Assembly (NCBI GenBank): GCA_002351925.1
Contig: DEHM01000010.1
Coordinates: 1 to 6,475 of the forward strand
Length of the DNA: 6,475 bases
DNA from: Bacteroidales bacterium UBA2800
GTDB taxonomy: Bacteria > Bacteroidota > Bacteroidia > Bacteroidales > Paludibacteraceae
Direction of reading: 5' to 3'
The notes below the pieces were generated by a model. The model was not told where the DNA came from. It saw only the letters and a program-made list of their open reading frames with translations, and did not search any database. The position numbers and the translations under genes are program-made. Positions 1 through 5,050 of the stretch are shown one piece after another; position 1 is the first letter of the stretch, and each line of letters begins with the position of its first letter.

Positions 1-332
1 TATTTCGCTTTGACAATCTCGTACGAATTGCGGATGAGGTCTTTTGTGAGCGCGTCCGGCGAGGAATGCGGATCCAAACCGATCCAATGTTTGGGCGACT
101 CGTTGTACGGGTTACCAACACAATCGTATTGTGCTTTCAACTCATCAATCCGTTCGGGTTGGCACTTGAGCGAAATGACCTGAAAATCATTGAGATCGAA
201 GAAACAAAACATATGCCCGCAGACATAGAAGACCAGCACTCCTTCGCCGTTTCTGAACATGGTAAAGGGCAATTTCTCCTCTACATCTGCGCCCAACGAA
301 AGGCAGAAATCTTGTATCTCTTCGACGTTCAT
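1..332 (-). CDS. MmcQ/YjbR family DNA-binding-like protein, C-terminus cut by window edge
   Basis: I translated this by hand from the ATG at 332-330. It is open for 110 codons and runs off the left edge; the final partial codon is TA?, which is Tyr if the parallel copy at 2859 is a guide. The family is about 115-120 residues, so only a few are missing. The protein begins MNVEEIQDFCLSLG, then LPFTMFRNGEG and a beta-rich core, and carries the NPYNESPKHW segment (His82, Trp83) typical of the MmcQ/YjbR fold (CyaY-like alpha/beta), followed by a C-terminal helix (NSYEIVKAK). The biochemical role of the family is poorly known; some members are called DNA-binding. It has its own promoter (357-387) and a leader of about 20 nt without a Shine-Dalgarno site. 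A deleted copy of this gene lies at 2859-2945. The family call is firm; the function is not. Confidence 0.9.
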   Translation of the reverse strand, partial: MNVEEIQDFCLSLGADVEEKLPFTMFRNGEGVLVFYVCGHMFCFFDLNDFQVISLKCQPERIDELKAQYDCVGNPYNESPKHWIGLDPHSSPDALTKDLIRNSYEIVKAK

Positions 333-356
333 AAATGCGACTTTTTGTTTCGAGTG

Positions 357-387
357 CAAAGGTACACAAAAAATCCCACATATGCAA
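357..387 (-). promoter_or_regulatory. Bacteroidota-type promoter for the MmcQ/YjbR gene
   Basis: On the minus strand the -7 element is TACCTTTG (364-357), a full match to TAnnTTTG. A -33 TTGC (387-384) lies 19 bp upstream. Transcription should start near 350, giving a leader of about 18-20 nt before the ATG at 332. The same arrangement occurs at 2970-3001 and 1401-1431. The match is by consensus only. Confidence 0.65.
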
Positions 388-397
388 GTTTTTGTGC

Positions 398-432
398 AAA
401 AAAACAAAGGCCAACCGCCCGGTTGAACCTTT
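398..432 (-). terminator. Rho-independent terminator downstream of the PepSY-like gene
   Basis: On the minus strand AAAGG (432-428) pairs with CCTTT (410-406), and AACC (424-421) pairs with GGTT (416-413) around a GGGC loop, with a small internal loop (TTC opposite GG). A T-run follows directly (404-398). It lies about 90 bp past the PepSY stop and just before the MmcQ promoter, so it probably insulates the two genes. Confidence 0.6.
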
Positions 433-437
433 GCTCC

Positions 438-455
438 GTTTCCATAGAAGGAAAC
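438..455. repeat. Short perfect hairpin, GTTTCC/GGAAAC
   Basis: GTTTCC (438-443) and GGAAAC (450-455) form a perfect 6-bp inverted repeat around a 6-nt loop. It lies between the PepSY stop and the terminator at 398-432, in the 188-bp gene-free gap 333-520. It may be part of the 3' end structure of the PepSY mRNA; no protein-binding role can be claimed. Confidence 0.4.
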
Positions 456-456
456 T

Positions 457-494
457 ATCTACTTACTCTTTTCGTGTTTTTCAGGGTAGTAGAT
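457..494. repeat. Imperfect inverted repeat, ATCTAC...GTAGAT
   Basis: ATCTAC (457-462) pairs with GTAGAT (489-494), and after a one-base bulge TAC (464-466) pairs with GTA (486-488), leaving a long T-rich loop. It starts about 27 nt past the PepSY stop codon and has no T-run in the right place for a terminator on the minus strand. It is probably 3' untranslated structure; the function is unknown. Confidence 0.3.
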
Positions 495-520
495 TGATAC
501 TATAGCATGTATAAAGAAAT

Positions 521-952
521 TTAGTCATCAATACGGACAAACTCGTATTTGCTGTTGAACTCGAGGTCGAGACCGGAGTTGAGTTCGGCTTTCCAACGGC
601 GGTCGTCTTTGCTCCACTCGGTAATGAAAGCATTGGGGAAATTGGCTTTCACATAAGCGCGTACTTGTTCGGGGATGAGTGCAGAGGGCACTTCCGCCAG
701 TTTGCAATCTACTTTCAGCAACTCGCCCGCCTTGTTGAACTCCAAGGAGCGACCGTCATTGAATTTGATGTCGTAGTCACAGTCGAGCAGACCTTTGTCC
801 ACGGTAACATAGGAGATTTGGGAAGCATCAAAATGTGCTGCGACGATGGCTTTTGCCGCTTCCGGCACTTGGTCGTACGCGATTACTTGTTCTTTTGCGC
901 AAGCCGTCAGGCTGCAGAGTGCCATAAGCACTACGGAAAAATACTTTTTCAT
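521..952 (-). CDS. PepSY-like (DUF2874 type) secreted lipoprotein
   Basis: This 143-aa protein has an N-terminal export signal: MKKYF, a hydrophobic stretch, then a lipobox L-T-A-C with Cys18 as the predicted lipidated residue. The mature part holds two homologous repeats, about residues 27-76 and 90-143. Each has an N-terminal helix (VPEAAKAIVAAHF; IPEQVRAYVKANF), then beta-strands ending in the parallel motifs LEFNKAGELLKVD and LEFNSKYEFVRID. This is the layout of the PepSY-like/DUF2874 family, common in gut Bacteroidota and related in fold to BLIP. Known members are periplasmic or surface proteins without a defined activity. The gene follows the terminator at 1004-1040, so it is probably its own unit, but I found no convincing TAnnTTTG promoter in 953-1003. 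The start is the only ATG that keeps the signal peptide. Confidence 0.85.
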   Translation of the reverse strand: MKKYFSVVLMALCSLTACAKEQVIAYDQVPEAAKAIVAAHFDASQISYVTVDKGLLDCDYDIKFNDGRSLEFNKAGELLKVDCKLAEVPSALIPEQVRAYVKANFPNAFITEWSKDDRRWKAELNSGLDLEFNSKYEFVRIDD

Positions 953-1003
953 AATAGTTGAATTTTTAAAAGGGTTAAACTGTTATTTATTTGTCCATTT
1001 AAT

Positions 1004-1040
1004 CAAAAAACGGTACAAACTCACATGAGTTCATACCGTT
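1004..1040 (-). terminator. Strong Rho-independent terminator after the 116-aa ORF
   Basis: On the minus strand AACGGTA (1040-1034) pairs with TACCGTT (1015-1009), then AACTC or GAACTCA-like inner arms (1031-1027 with 1022-1018) close a small loop, with symmetrical 2-base internal mismatches. A T-run continues downstream (1010-1005). It begins 5 bp past the TAA at 1046 and separates the 116-aa gene from the PepSY gene. Confidence 0.8.
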
Positions 1041-1045
1041 ATAGT

Positions 1046-1396
1046 TTATGTCCGGGCATAGTTATGGCGTAAAATAGCTTTTCGCGGGGCATAGCGACGC
1101 ACTAAGCCGAGACGCTGTTTGTCGGAGATGAAAGCAGACGAGCCTATCCCCAGCCCTTCCCTAAAAGGAAGGGAGATATACATCACAAACTGACGGCTGA
1201 TAGTTGTTGGCAGACAGCTTATGTCTGACTCATCCCATTCGAAATCTTCGACCTCGATTTCAGCCGTGGCTTCGATCTGTATATCCTGCCAAGCGTGTCG
1301 CATATCGCTCCATTCATCCGCAATCAGACATGCCGCAAAAGCGCTCATTAATACAAGCACGATCACATAGGCATATTTGCGAACAAACTGAATCAC
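1046..1396 (-). CDS. Hypothetical exported or membrane-anchored small protein, GTG start
   Basis: I do not recognise this 116-aa protein. Residues 1-24 look like a signal peptide or N-terminal anchor: Arg6-Lys7, then a hydrophobic stretch to about residue 24 ending ACLIA. Next comes an acidic segment (about 41-58, rich in E and D), a short Cys61-containing stretch, and a basic C-terminus (QRLGLVRRYAPRKAILRHNYA). The chosen GTG at 1396-1394 is the only start that keeps the whole hydrophobic segment: the frame meets TAA at 1408-1406, and the next ATG is codon 17, inside the segment. Residues 75-86 (SLPFREGLGIGS) are encoded by a hairpin-forming DNA element (1141-1174) that may be an inserted repeat. 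Terminators lie on both sides (1411-1450 and 1004-1040), so it is probably expressed alone. Confidence 0.6.
   Translation of the reverse strand: MIQFVRKYAYVIVLVLMSAFAACLIADEWSDMRHAWQDIQIEATAEIEVEDFEWDESDISCLPTTISRQFVMYISLPFREGLGIGSSAFISDKQRLGLVRRYAPRKAILRHNYART
1141..1174. repeat. Candidate short interspersed repeat inside the 116-aa ORF
   Basis: CCCTTCC (1154-1160) and GGAAGGG (1167-1173) form a perfect 7-bp inverted repeat with a 6-nt loop, flanked by a C/G-rich AGCCTATCCCCAG stretch. Read on the minus strand it encodes LPFREGLGIG. From memory, very similar GGGAAGGG...GGGCTGGGG sequences with translations such as FREGLGVG recur in Bacteroidota genomes; only one copy is in this window, so repetition cannot be shown here. 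Confidence 0.45.
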
Positions 1397-1400
1397 GGTG

Positions 1401-1431
1401 CAAAATTATAAAAAAAATCCCACATGTGCAA
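1401..1431 (-). promoter_or_regulatory. Bacteroidota-type promoter before the 116-aa ORF
   Basis: On the minus strand TAATTTTG (1408-1401) matches TAnnTTTG, and TTGC (1431-1428) lies 19 bp upstream, the same spacing as at the two mmcQ-type promoters. The -33 falls in the loop of the terminator 1411-1450. The predicted transcription start, about 1396, coincides with the GTG start codon, so the mRNA would be leaderless or nearly so. Confidence 0.5.
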
Positions 1432-1450
1432 GTTTTTGTGGGATTTTTTT
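1411..1450 (-). terminator. Terminator of the acetyltransferase-SDR operon (symmetrical)
   Basis: A perfect 14-bp inverted repeat: AAAAAAATCCCACA (1411-1424) and its complement (1437-1450), with a 12-nt loop. The A/T-tracts at both ends mean it could end transcription on either strand. On the minus strand it begins 6 bp after the SDR stop codon. Confidence 0.85.
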
Positions 1451-1456
1451 GAAAGA

Positions 1457-2302
1457 TTACATCAATTTACGTTTGCCCATGAGGCGAAGGAAGGCATCCC
1501 ACCAGCGTGTCGGAAGCAGCCAATGGAAGAAAACGATGGCGTTTGCCATTCTGCCTATACGGTAACGGGTACAAGGACGGCGTGCATTGACCGCACGAAC
1601 AATCGCTTTTCGAACTACCGCCGGATCGGAGATCGTATTGGAGAGGTACATATTCCGCAGGTTATTCGCCATCATCGTTCCTGTCTGTTCATAGGCAGTC
1701 CCTTTCGAGGACTCAATCAGGTGATCGGCAGCAATGATGCCCCAATTGGTTTTGATAGCCCCCGGTTCGATGATGACCACATCGATGCCAAACGGCTTGA
1801 GTTCCATGCGCATCGCATCGCTAAGCGACTCCACGGCATACTTGGACACATGATACCAACCGCCGTAATAGAAGACCGCTCTGCCGGCCACCGAAGCCGT
1901 ATTGATGATACGTCCTGAGTGCTGAGCACGCATCGTCGGCAGCACTAACTGGCAAAGGCGAGCGAGACCAAACACATTGACTTCCAACTGATTACGGGCA
2001 TCATCCATCGGCACATTCTCTACTGCTCCAAAATATCCGTAACCGGCGTTATTGATAAGCACATCAATGCGTCCTTCTGCATCCAGAAGCGTCTTCACGC
2101 CTTCCTTCATCGATGCTTCATCGGTCACATCCATCTTCAGCGGCACGATGCCGTACTGACGAAGAGGCTCCATGCGCTCCACACGGCGGGCTGCCGCATA
2201 CACTTTGTGTCCCTGTTGAGCCAGCGCAACCGCGGTGTCATAGCCGATGCCGCTACTGGCTCCGGTAAGGAGAATGACTTTGTTATTTTTCATGGAGTTC
2301 AT
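1457..2302 (-). CDS. Short-chain dehydrogenase/reductase (SDR), NAD(P)-dependent
   Basis: This 281-aa cytoplasmic oxidoreductase has the full classical SDR signature: TGASSGIG (13-20) for the dinucleotide, NNAG (84-87), catalytic Ser137 (NTASVAG), Tyr150 and Lys154 (YHVSK), and EPGAIKT (179-185). Arg39-Arg40 after the second strand (AAARR) favour NADP(H), an inference from family rules. The substrate cannot be told; close relatives are simply called SDR oxidoreductases. The C-terminal part, about 230-281, is longer than in the smallest SDRs and Arg/Trp-rich. The ATG at 2302 lies 2 bp after the acetyltransferase stop; a second in-frame ATG (codon 4, 2293) is an equally plausible start, and neither has a Shine-Dalgarno site. 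It is the last gene of its operon, with a terminator 6 bp downstream. Confidence 0.93.
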   Translation of the reverse strand: MNSMKNNKVILLTGASSGIGYDTAVALAQQGHKVYAAARRVERMEPLRQYGIVPLKMDVTDEASMKEGVKTLLDAEGRIDVLINNAGYGYFGAVENVPMDDARNQLEVNVFGLARLCQLVLPTMRAQHSGRIINTASVAGRAVFYYGGWYHVSKYAVESLSDAMRMELKPFGIDVVIIEPGAIKTNWGIIAADHLIESSKGTAYEQTGTMMANNLRNMYLSNTISDPAVVRKAIVRAVNARRPCTRYRIGRMANAIVFFHWLLPTRWWDAFLRLMGKRKLM

Positions 2303-2304
2303 TT

Positions 2305-2862
2305 TTATTCAATTGTCCTGATTATTTTAGCGGGATTGCCGGCAGCAATGGAGTTAGCGGGAATGTCGTGCGTGACAACCGAACCGGCTCCGATGGTACA
2401 ATTATCGCCGATAGTGACTCCCGGCAGGATGGTCACATTGCCGCCTATCCAGACATCATTACCGATGGTCACAGGTTTCGCCCATTCCTGACGAGTTTTG
2501 CGTTCACGTGGGTCGGTACTATGGCACGCGCAGTAAATATGCACGCCAGGTCCCAAGAAACAATCGTCGCCTATGGTCACATACGCCTCGTCCAAAACGG
2601 TAAAGCCGAAGTTCGCAAAGAAACGCTTGCCCACACGGATATGCTTGCCGTAGTCGCAATAGAAAGGCTGGTTGATGAACGTGTCTTCATCCGCCTGGCC
2701 CAAGATCTCACGAATCATCTTATTGCGCGCCTCAAAGTCCGTCGGCAGCAGGTTGTTGTACTGTTGACAAAGCACTTTTACGCGGTTGAGGTCTTCCAGT
2801 AACTCCGAATCACAGGCGTCATACACTTCGCCTGCCAACATTTTCTCTCGTTCTGTGCTCAT
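2305..2862 (-). CDS. Sugar O-acetyltransferase, maltose/galactoside (Maa/LacA) type
   Basis: This 185-aa protein has the normal length and layout of Maa/LacA enzymes, which move acetyl from acetyl-CoA to a sugar hydroxyl in the cytoplasm. The N-terminal Mac domain runs from about 4 to 58 (EREKMLAGEVYDACDSEL), and the left-handed beta-helix of hexapeptide repeats from about 72 to 180. Visible key residues are Asn84 (FFANFGFTVLD), the presumed catalytic His114 (CACHSTDPRER) and the end motif PANSIAAGNPAKIIR. The physiological acceptor sugar of this group is usually unknown, so Maa and LacA cannot be told apart. Its ATG overlaps the stop of the mmcQ remnant (ATGA), and the SDR gene follows after 2 bp, so the two enzymes are co-transcribed and may be translationally coupled. 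It is a distant paralogue of the acetyltransferase at 3040-3567. Confidence 0.93.
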   Translation of the reverse strand: MSTEREKMLAGEVYDACDSELLEDLNRVKVLCQQYNNLLPTDFEARNKMIREILGQADEDTFINQPFYCDYGKHIRVGKRFFANFGFTVLDEAYVTIGDDCFLGPGVHIYCACHSTDPRERKTRQEWAKPVTIGNDVWIGGNVTILPGVTIGDNCTIGAGSVVTHDIPANSIAAGNPAKIIRTIE

Positions 2863-2945
2863 TTTTTCTTGCTATATTTGTCTTTGACAATCTCGTATGA
2901 ATTGCCTAAAGAAAGGCAGAAATCTTGTATCTCTTCTACGTTCAT
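2859..2945 (-). pseudogene. Internally deleted MmcQ/YjbR remnant, 28 codons, leading into the acetyltransferase gene
   Basis: The mini-ORF starts at ATG 2945 and reads MNVEEIQDFCLSLG directly joined to NSYEIVKDKYSKKK. The first half is identical to residues 1-14 of the MmcQ protein at 1-332; the second matches its residues 102 onward. Codons 15-101 (261 bp) are missing with the frame kept. The junction is at 2903/2904, where the two parent ends share only about 2 bp (GC). The core and the KHW segment are lost, so it cannot fold as MmcQ. The stop TGA overlaps the ATG of the acetyltransferase gene. Frame retention, promoter and overlap suggest it now serves as a leader ORF; that is inference. 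A longer reading from 3047 would begin upstream of the promoter and is not credible. Confidence 0.8.
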
Positions 2946-2969
2946 AAATGAGACTTTTTGTTTCGAGTG

Positions 2970-3001
2970 CAAAGGTACATAAAAAATCCCACATACGCAA
3001 A
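2970..3001 (-). promoter_or_regulatory. Promoter of the mmcQ-remnant/acetyltransferase/SDR operon
   Basis: On the minus strand TACCTTTG (2977-2970) is a full TAnnTTTG match. TTTG (3001-2998) lies 20 bp upstream (TTGC at 19 bp), the best -33 of the three sites. The predicted start is near 2963-2965, giving a leader of about 20 nt before ATG 2945. It is a near copy of the promoter at 357-387. Confidence 0.7.
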
Positions 3002-3019
3002 TGTATGCAGGATTTTTTT
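2981..3019 (-). terminator. Terminator of the five-gene hydrolase-to-acetyltransferase run
   Basis: AAAAAATCC (2981-2989) pairs with GGATTTTTT (3010-3018), and CATAC (2992-2996) pairs with GTATG (3003-3007) around a GCAAAT loop, with a CA/CA internal mismatch. On the minus strand a T-run ends the stem. It starts about 20 bp after the stop at 3040 and overlaps the next promoter. Confidence 0.8.
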
Positions 3020-3039
3020 GATTAGAAAGGATGATTTTA

Positions 3040-3567
3040 TTACTCAATCATCTTAATCAGCTTTGCTGGATTACCGCCGACGATGGCATTGGCAGGCACA
3101 TCTTTAGTCACTACAGCCGCAGCAGCTACGACTGCATTCTCGCCGACCGTCACACCCGGCAGGATAGTGGCACCTGCTCCAATCCATGCGTTCTTACAGA
3201 TACGAACCGGCTTGCAGATGAGGATCTGGCGGTCGTGGAGGTCGTGGTTGTTGCTGATGAGCTGCACGTTCGCCGCAATCATCGCGCCGTCCTCAATGGT
3301 GATTCCGCCGCGCGACATCATCAGACAATCCGGCATGACCATGACGTTTTGGCCGATGTGTACCATGTCGAAGCAAACTCCTTTTAAAGGCGGTTGCACG
3401 ATAGCTCCTTCGCCGAGATTTTCGCCAAAGAGCGCTTTGGTTGCCTCGATGTTCTCCGGCGTAAAAGGAATCGTTTGATTGAAGGCAAAGAGCTTGCGTC
3501 CCTGCTCAATGTACATTGCTTGCGCTTCGGGTGTTGTTACCCTTGGGTCAACTCGAAATTCTTCCAT
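3040..3567 (-). CDS. Hexapeptide-repeat acyltransferase (LacA/DapH-like O-acetyltransferase)
   Basis: This 175-aa protein has a helical N-terminus (about 10-50, MYIEQGRKLFAFNQ and PFTPENIEATKALFGE) followed by a left-handed beta-helix of hexapeptide repeats (about 52-155), with turns such as VHIGQNVMVMPD, ITIEDGAMIAAN and AWIGAGATILPGVTVGE. His108 in SNNHDLHDRQ is at the place of the catalytic His in Maa/LacA enzymes. The C-terminal PANAIVGGNPAKLIKMIE closely parallels the neighbour at 2305-2862. It probably uses acetyl-CoA; the acceptor is unknown. The N-terminus is not a typical Mac domain, so a different sugar or small-molecule acceptor is likely (inference). The ATG lies 2 bp past the stop of the upstream flavoprotein, and it is the last gene before the terminator 2981-3019. 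Confidence 0.9.
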   Translation of the reverse strand: MEEFRVDPRVTTPEAQAMYIEQGRKLFAFNQTIPFTPENIEATKALFGENLGEGAIVQPPLKGVCFDMVHIGQNVMVMPDCLMMSRGGITIEDGAMIAANVQLISNNHDLHDRQILICKPVRICKNAWIGAGATILPGVTVGENAVVAAAAVVTKDVPANAIVGGNPAKLIKMIE

Positions 3568-3569
3568 AA

Positions 3570-4223
3570 TTATTGTGCTTTTGCTTTTTCTACTAATCGT
3601 TTGCCTAACTCGTACGCTTTCTGCAAGTCCTGCGGGAAACGGGTCTCGCGGATATGTGCACGCGTCGGTTCGTCCACGGCGGTCTCGTATTTGGAGTAGT
3701 CGTTGAACTGGTATGTCTCATGCGAACAGAGCATTTCCGGCTGACTGCCGAAGATACCCAGCACGCGGTTGCTCTCGCCCAAGATGATGTCGTAATGAAG
3801 CGGCTCGAACAAAGCTTCCGGCGCGTTCATCGTGTAGATCGTAGCGCATTGGAGCGGCTTGCGGATAAGCGGCTTGGAGTAGTCGTTGTAATTGACTGCA
3901 GGGAAGACGAGCCTTTCGATGAAAGCACGCGCCATGCCTGTCGGGAACGAGTCATAGACAGGCGAACCGATGACGAGCACGTCGGCGTTGATGGCCTTCT
4001 CCAAAACAGGCTGCAACTCGTCCTTGAAGCCGCACAGACCATTTGCCGTATTGCCCTTGCGTTTGCAGAGGAAACAACTCATACAACCTTTGTAATTGAG
4101 GCCGTAGAGATGGATGAGTTCGGTTTCCGCCCCAGCTTCTTGCGCGCCTTTCATGGCGGCTTCCAACATCTGCGCGGTATTTTTGTTCTTGCGCGGAGAA
4201 CCGTTGATAAAGATTGCTTTCAT
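3570..4223 (-). CDS. Flavodoxin-fold NAD(P)H-dependent FMN reductase / iron-sulfur flavoprotein-like
   Basis: This 217-aa cytoplasmic protein has the flavodoxin-like FMN-reductase fold. The phosphate-binding loop is NGSPRKNKNTA (7-17), and the second flavin-contact segment is IGSPVYDSFPTGMARAFIERL (85-105). Between them lie Cys47, Cys50, Cys53 and Cys64 (CxxCxxC then x10 C). In archaeal/anaerobe iron-sulfur flavoproteins this region binds a 4Fe-4S cluster with a CX2CX2CX4-7C motif; here the last gap is longer, so cluster binding is possible but not certain. It is larger than its paralogue at 5051-5602, with an extra C-terminal part (about 140-205). Its physiological electron partner is unknown. 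A GAAGGA Shine-Dalgarno-like sequence sits about 7-8 nt before the ATG, unusual for this window. It follows the thioesterase by 18 bp and precedes the acetyltransferase by 2 bp. Confidence 0.88.
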   Translation of the reverse strand: MKAIFINGSPRKNKNTAQMLEAAMKGAQEAGAETELIHLYGLNYKGCMSCFLCKRKGNTANGLCGFKDELQPVLEKAINADVLVIGSPVYDSFPTGMARAFIERLVFPAVNYNDYSKPLIRKPLQCATIYTMNAPEALFEPLHYDIILGESNRVLGIFGSQPEMLCSHETYQFNDYSKYETAVDEPTRAHIRETRFPQDLQKAYELGKRLVEKAKAQ

Positions 4224-4241
4224 CTTACTGTCCTTCTTTAA

Positions 4242-5045
4242 TTAGTTTCTCGATGCGTGGACAGAGACGTCTATCTGCTCGGTGCGAGGAATCCATTCGG
4301 AATAGACCTGCGCGGCGGTCTCTGAGTCGTTGCGAGCGATGGAATGGAGGTAGTAATAGATAGGTTCGTCTGTCTCGTTGGGCAATAAGTTCAGCCGGCA
4401 GGTGAGTGTGTCACCCAAGAAGGTCTCTTTGAGCCAGTGAATCGTTAGGCATCTAATCGCGTGTGCATCCATGAACGCCTCGTCAGCCGATTGCATGGCG
4501 ATAGAGAGGTACGTGCGGTTGTTGACGTGACCGTTGAAATCGAGATTGATCGGGTTGACGCGATGCTCAATCTGCTGAAGCGGCGTGCCATCCGTCGGAA
4601 AACGGCGTTTCTTATGGGTCTCAGAGGTCATCTCCGGCAGGACAGGTATCTGCGGTAGGAAAGGGGTCATCGGTGCAAGACGATGGGCTTCCGTGTCGAG
4701 GAGCGTCCAACAGCCGTAACCATGTGCCACTTCGACGCCATCCGACCGATGCACGCGGAATTCGGCGTAGAGACGTAACGCCCCCACTTCGCTGTTCCAA
4801 ACGGTCACATCGACATCATCCGACCAAAGAGCTGTCTGCTCTTTGAACCACGCGTTGAACTCCGTAATAACCCAGATGCGGTTTTGCTTCACTACATCAA
4901 AAGCAGCAAGATGCAGGCACGCCATATAGCGTGCCCAGCAATCCTGGTAATAGAGCAGAACGGCGTTCGGCGTCATCCGGTAACGCGTATCCATGTCCGC
5001 TGCTGTGAGCGAATACCGATGGGTGTATTGATTAAGGTCTTTCAT
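4242..5045 (-). CDS. Acyl-ACP thioesterase (double hot-dog, FatA/FatB-like bacterial type)
   Basis: This 267-aa protein matches the length and two-domain layout of bacterial acyl-ACP thioesterases, which release free fatty acids from acyl-ACP in the cytoplasm. The first hot-dog domain is about 5-125, with the helix MTPNAVLLYYQDCWARY (24-40) and strand IWVITEFNAWF. The second is about 155-260 and carries the family motif around Asp169, Asn171 and His173 (DFNGHVNNRTYL), holding the catalytic Asn/His. Residues 126-155 are a linker. Acyl chain preference cannot be read from sequence. It sits between two flavoprotein genes, 5 bp after the upstream one. This context does not obviously belong to fatty-acid synthesis and may reflect co-regulation only. 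The start at 5045 is the first ATG after the upstream stop and fits the domain boundary. Confidence 0.9.
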   Translation of the reverse strand: MKDLNQYTHRYSLTAADMDTRYRMTPNAVLLYYQDCWARYMACLHLAAFDVVKQNRIWVITEFNAWFKEQTALWSDDVDVTVWNSEVGALRLYAEFRVHRSDGVEVAHGYGCWTLLDTEAHRLAPMTPFLPQIPVLPEMTSETHKKRRFPTDGTPLQQIEHRVNPINLDFNGHVNNRTYLSIAMQSADEAFMDAHAIRCLTIHWLKETFLGDTLTCRLNLLPNETDEPIYYYLHSIARNDSETAAQVYSEWIPRTEQIDVSVHASRN

Positions 5046-5050
5046 GTCTT

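Noticed and set aside
187..414. A 75-codon minus-strand ORF near the left edge
   Set aside because: It is in another frame of the MmcQ/YjbR coding region and starts in the hairpin upstream of the promoter.
66..497. A 143-codon plus-strand ORF
   Set aside because: It is antisense to the MmcQ/YjbR gene and crosses its promoter and the terminator; no recognisable motif and no conserved start.
953..1008. Possible promoter for the PepSY-like gene, TTTG at 1007-1004 with an AACAGTTT-like element
   Set aside because: The -7 element does not match TAnnTTTG and the TTTG belongs to the T-run of the terminator; the support is too weak to annotate.
1154..1173. The GGAAGGG hairpin as a transcription terminator
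   Set aside because: It is inside a coding region and has no T-run on either strand.
2859..3047. A 62-codon ORF beginning at 3047 that includes the mmcQ remnant
   Set aside because: Its first 34 codons run through the terminator hairpin and the promoter, so they would not be in the transcript; the credible start is the ATG at 2945 that matches the full gene.
3654..4241. A long plus-strand ORF (195 codons)
   Set aside because: It is a mirror of the flavoprotein gene in a GC-rich third-position setting; the minus-strand product has clear flavin motifs and this one has none.
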